Of a DNA stretch of 64,000 bases, positions 60,788-64,000 are shown piece after piece; position 1 is the stretch's first letter, and every line of letters starts with the position of its first letter. Position numbers and translations under genes: made by a program. A model generated the notes under the pieces. It was given only the letters and a program-made list of their open reading frames with translations. It had not been told where the DNA came from and did not search any database. The DNA lies in contig LNEI01000004.1 in NCBI GenBank assembly GCA_001464455.1, positions 1-64,000 on the forward strand. Direction: 5' to 3'. The stretch is from Acidobacteria bacterium Ga0077534 (GTDB taxonomy: Bacteria > Acidobacteriota > Blastocatellia > Pyrinomonadales > Pyrinomonadaceae).

Positions 60788-62467
60788 ATGAAACCACTTA
60801 ATCCGAACTCAATGATCCAGGGCCGCTATCTGATCGTTCAACCGATCGGCAAAGGCGGTATGGGCGAAGTCTACCTCGCTGTCGACCAACGGCTCGGCAG
60901 TGCCGTCGCTCTTAAGCGGACGTTCTTTAGCGATGATAGTACGCTCGGAACTGCCTTCGAACGCGAAGCACGGATCCTCGCCCGCCTTCGTCATCCGGTT
61001 CTTCCAAAAGTCATCGATCATTTTTCCGAGAACGGCGATCAGTATCTCGTGATGGAGCACATCTCAGGAGACGACATCGCCAAACGGATCGAATCCGCAA
61101 ACAAGCCGTTTCCCGTCAGTTGGGTTATGTTCTGGTCCGATCAAATGTTGGACGCTTTGGCGTATCTCCATTCGCATGAACCGCCGATCGTTCATCGCGA
61201 CATCAAGCCGCAGAATCTTAAGCTCACAGACGATAATCACATCGTACTGCTCGATTTTGGACTTTCAAAGGATTTCGATAGCAATTCCGGCGGCCTAAAC
61301 TCCGCGAGCGTTGCGGGCTATTCGCCGCATTTTGCATCAATGGAGCAGATACGCGGTACCGGGACCGATGCTCGCAGCGATATATACTCGCTCGCGGCAA
61401 CGCTGTACCAAATGTTGACCAACGTCATCCCGGTCGATGCTTTGACCCGAGCGGATGCGATACTTGGCGGCAAGGGCGATCCGATCAGGCACCTAAATGA
61501 ACTGAACCCTGAGGTAACGCCAGCGATCTCGGATGTGATCCTGAAAGCGATCTCGATCCGTCAGGATGAGCGATATTCAACGGCCCTCGAGATGCAAAAG
61601 GCCCTGCGCCGAGCGTTCAACGCTGAAAAGTCCGATCTGACCACCAAGCCATCAGCGGATACCGGAGTTGTATCGCCCAACGCTCCGACCAAGCCGACTT
61701 CTAACCCCAAAGTATCAACCGCCCCAGTCGTTAAGGAATCTGCGGAAACGCCAGAGATGGAAACGCAGATCAGAGTAGCCGCTCCGATCCCACTTGATGC
61801 TACGCTCCAGATGCCGTCAATGGCAGACCAGGCAAAACAGTCCGAGCAAAAGACCGCGGTTCTTCAGTCAGAAGAGGTGGCTGCATCGATCCCCGCGGCA
61901 GTCGAACAACCGGTTCAGAAGGCTCCAGAGCCTCCGCCGGCTCAGCCCCAAAAGGCTGCGGCCGCAGCTGCCGGCCTCTCTAGCCAGGCTGCGTCAATGC
62001 CGAAAGCACCTGCGGCGGTTCCGGCCCAGAAGCCTCAGGCGGCTCCGAAAAAAAGCTCTAAAACTGGCCTGATTGTCGGACTGCTACTCGCCTTTTTCTT
62101 AATTGCGGGCGTCGGAGGCGGCGCTGGGTGGTGGATGCTGAATCGTTCGAGCGGCGGGACTGCTTCAGGAACGCCTACACCGCAGCCGGCAAATGTTTCG
62201 ACACCAGCACCTACTCCCGAAAGTCCGGTTTTGACGGATACCAACACAGCGGGCGACACGAACGCAAACGCCGAGGTTGGTTCGGGTATGACTCCATCAG
62301 GTTCAAATTCAAACGTCGCGGTCACGACACCGCCGGCTAACTCGAGATCGACGTCATCGACGACCACACCGCCGCGGCCAACAACGCCGAAACCGCCAAC
62401 GACTGCGACGGATAAAGATAAACCGAAGGCAAAACCGAAAGATGATCGGACCGTGATTTTGCAGTAA
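60788..62467 (+). CDS. Membrane Ser/Thr protein kinase (PknB-type catalytic domain)
   Basis: 559 residues. Kinase domain: IGKGGMGEVYLA (Gly loop), AVALKRTFF (Lys), HRDIKPQN (136-143), DFGLSKDF (from Asp156) and an APE-like region replaced by FASMEQIRGTGTDARSDIYS. An Ala/Pro-rich linker (about 300-415) leads to one membrane helix (about 424-448) and a Thr/Pro/Asn-rich extracytoplasmic tail without PASTA repeats. Activation is presumably by autophosphorylation. Next to a TPR protein 16 bases downstream, which may be a target or sensor. Confidence 0.9.
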   Translation: MKPLNPNSMIQGRYLIVQPIGKGGMGEVYLAVDQRLGSAVALKRTFFSDDSTLGTAFEREARILARLRHPVLPKVIDHFSENGDQYLVMEHISGDDIAKRIESANKPFPVSWVMFWSDQMLDALAYLHSHEPPIVHRDIKPQNLKLTDDNHIVLLDFGLSKDFDSNSGGLNSASVAGYSPHFASMEQIRGTGTDARSDIYSLAATLYQMLTNVIPVDALTRADAILGGKGDPIRHLNELNPEVTPAISDVILKAISIRQDERYSTALEMQKALRRAFNAEKSDLTTKPSADTGVVSPNAPTKPTSNPKVSTAPVVKESAETPEMETQIRVAAPIPLDATLQMPSMADQAKQSEQKTAVLQSEEVAASIPAAVEQPVQKAPEPPPAQPQKAAAAAAGLSSQAASMPKAPAAVPAQKPQAAPKKSSKTGLIVGLLLAFFLIAGVGGGAGWWMLNRSSGGTASGTPTPQPANVSTPAPTPESPVLTDTNTAGDTNANAEVGSGMTPSGSNSNVAVTTPPANSRSTSSTTTPPRPTTPKPPTTATDKDKPKAKPKDDRTVILQ

Positions 62468-62483
62468 ATTTTTGGTGAGATGT

Positions 62484-63866
62484 ATGAAACGCAGCCCATT
62501 TTTAATAGCGATCTTCAGTTTTTTAGCAGTTGCTGCCTTGGTATCACCTGTCTTGGCCCAATCGAGAAAAGATAGAGATCAGGCCAAAAAGTTTCAGGAA
62601 GATGCCGATAAGGCGATAACTGCAAAGAACTACAAAGATGCGGCAGACCTTTACGCCAAGTCTCTGCAACTGGTTCCTACTAATAATTACGCTCATTATC
62701 GTAAAGGCTTTGCGCATTTCAGCCTAAAGGAATACGAACCGGCGATAAGCGCATTTACTACTGCTCTCAATCAGGGTTTCAAACCACTCGATATTTATCG
62801 CATACGGTATTTCATCTATTTTGAGCAGGGCAATTATGACGCTGCGCTGGCTGACATTGATAAGGGCCTGGCACTTGCTCCAAACGACCAGAATTTCTTA
62901 AATGCCCTGGGCGAGATAAAGTACGCCCAGAAAAAATACGACGATGCTCTGGTAGCTTTCCAAAAGGTAGCAAAGCTCGCTCCGGCTGGCGGCGATACCT
63001 ACTACAACATTGCTCGCGTTGCTCTCGGCATGAATGACAGTAAAGCACAGGCAGAGGCGGCCGCTACGGCTCTCGAAAAGGGAACCAGGTTTCCCGGAGA
63101 AACCTTCTTTTTGCTCGGTGATGCTAATCAGAAGCTGAAAAACAATGCTGCTGCGATAGATGCGTACAAGCGTTCGCTCGCTGTTAAGCCAAACGTTTAT
63201 CAGATCTATCAAAGCCTTTCGGACCTCTACAAAGCTGAGAGCCGGTGGGATGAATCGATAGATATTCTAAAAAAGGGGCTGATCCAATATCCGCTCGATG
63301 GCAACTTTTACACCGAACTCGGCCTGGTATATAGCCTCGCCGGTAGGCCGGCGGATGCGGTCGCCGCTGCTCGTTCGGGCGTACAGATCCTCCCTAATCA
63401 GGCTTCGGGCTACACAAACCTTTGCCGAGCACTAAACGAAACAAAAGACTACAGAGGAGCTGTAGACGCCTGTAACGCTTCGTTGAGGATACGGCCCGAA
63501 GACGGAGAAACCTATTTCTATCTCGGTAACGCTCAGGCTCTCTTAGAAAGGCCCGCAGAGGCAACCCGAGCGTACTCAAATGCTGTACGTGGGCTGGTCG
63601 AAGCGACGAAAAAGAATCCGGAACAATCGGATCTTTGGTACCTGCTTGGCAATTCCTATTTCGCTGACAAGCAGGTTGATAAAGCTATAGAGGCGTATCT
63701 TAAATGTCTTGAGATCAGTCCAAAGTTCTTAAAGGCTAGGGCAAATCTCGGCATCGCTTACACGCGCAAAAAGAATAAGCCGGCTGCGACAGAGCAGTAC
63801 AATCTTTTATTGGCATCGGATGCGGATCTGGCGGCTAGGGTTAAAGCCGAGATAGACAGAATGTAG
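62484..63866 (+). CDS. Exported tetratricopeptide-repeat protein
   Basis: 460 residues from the ATG at 62484 (GGTGAG lies upstream; TTG at 62472 is the longer alternative). Signal peptide ending near SPVLAQ. The rest is TPR helices, about ten units, for example YKDAADLYAKSLQLVPTNNY, YDAALADIDKGLALAPNDQN, YDDALVAFQKVAKLAPAGGD and YRGAVDACNASLRIRPEDGE. A periplasmic scaffold is likely, with partners unknown. Probably co-transcribed with the kinase gene. Confidence 0.85.
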   Translation: MKRSPFLIAIFSFLAVAALVSPVLAQSRKDRDQAKKFQEDADKAITAKNYKDAADLYAKSLQLVPTNNYAHYRKGFAHFSLKEYEPAISAFTTALNQGFKPLDIYRIRYFIYFEQGNYDAALADIDKGLALAPNDQNFLNALGEIKYAQKKYDDALVAFQKVAKLAPAGGDTYYNIARVALGMNDSKAQAEAAATALEKGTRFPGETFFLLGDANQKLKNNAAAIDAYKRSLAVKPNVYQIYQSLSDLYKAESRWDESIDILKKGLIQYPLDGNFYTELGLVYSLAGRPADAVAAARSGVQILPNQASGYTNLCRALNETKDYRGAVDACNASLRIRPEDGETYFYLGNAQALLERPAEATRAYSNAVRGLVEATKKNPEQSDLWYLLGNSYFADKQVDKAIEAYLKCLEISPKFLKARANLGIAYTRKKNKPAATEQYNLLLASDADLAARVKAEIDRM

Positions 63867-63874
63867 AAAGCTAG

Positions 63875-64000
63875 CTAGAGGCGCGTTCGTTTTGGCCGCG
63901 GATTGGTCTCGACATCGACGCTTTGAAACTTCAACACGATCCGCATGTTCTCGGGCCGGTTTTCCATGACTGCCGGAACGAATGGCGTGGATGCGGAATT
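63875..64000 (-). CDS. C-terminal end of an unidentified protein (5' part outside the window)
   Basis: An open minus-strand frame enters at the right edge and stops at 63875 (TAG); 41 residues are seen, including NRPENMRIVLKFQSVDVETN and a basic end (PRPKRTRL). It is too short to place in a family. Its codon pattern looks coding, and its stop lies 8 bases from the stop of the convergent TPR gene. Confidence 0.45.
   Translation of the reverse strand, partial: NSASTPFVPAVMENRPENMRIVLKFQSVDVETNPRPKRTRL

Overview
The window most resembles a chromosome segment from an Acidobacteriota bacterium, probably class Blastocatellia. Four things point there: a VWFA-related protein of the acidobacterial type (59074-60063), a DUF4953/DUF5117-type zinc metalloprotease, many Tat-exported or lipoprotein products, and intergenic spaces crowded with palindromic repeats. 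The lineage call is inference from gene content; no rRNA or other phylogenetic marker is present apart from mutS.

Layout. (1) 1-6549, minus strand: the 5' part of a giant secreted multidomain metalloprotease (1,996 codons visible, cut by the window edge) preceded by a small membrane-anchored protein. (2) 6903-9508, minus: an LVIVD-type beta-propeller protein and a DUF305 protein, both exported. (3) 9612-19121: a likely genomic island, bounded by a 47-bp direct repeat that is the 3' part of tRNA-Cys. It carries one eight-gene minus-strand metal-efflux operon: His-rich membrane protein, lipoprotein, TolC, adaptor, Tat-exported Fe/Mn SOD, HupE/UreJ-like protein, membrane anchor and CzcA/CusA-type RND pump. 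The intact tRNA-Cys sits at one end, followed by tRNA-Gly. (4) 19356-28308: housekeeping and export genes (orphan peptide-binding lipoprotein, NagZ-like hydrolase, stress protein, small lipoprotein, glycosylasparaginase, CAP-domain protein, MutS). (5) 28478-51351, plus strand: a Wzx/Wzy-type exopolysaccharide or O-antigen locus. It has export (SLBB protein, Wzc kinase, flippase, polymerase), a phosphoglycosyl transferase, five other glycosyltransferases, and sugar-nucleotide genes for GDP-L-fucose (gmd, fcl), apparently UDP-N-acetyl-L-fucosamine (fnlA/B/C-like) and part of the ADP-heptose route (RfaE1, and an RfaE2-GmhA fusion). (6) 51467-52879: an HPr-kinase-like protein and a PqqD-domain protein that continues into a Tat-like signal and a six-cysteine tail; this is the best candidate for an undescribed system. 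(7) 53314-55959: an orphan phage terminase large subunit whose reading frame has absorbed at least six repeat units. (8) 56049-64000: metalloprotease, tRNA-Arg, VWFA protein, zinc-ribbon membrane protein, Ser/Thr kinase, TPR protein and the tail of one more gene.

A striking feature is the set of eight palindromic repeat families (called A to H here). They are confined to about 34.9-55.3 kb and are absent, as far as I can see, from the rest of the window. They lie between almost every gene of the later polysaccharide locus, supply the last codons and stop of three glycan genes, possibly contribute the linker of the RfaE2-GmhA fusion, and expand the terminase in frame.
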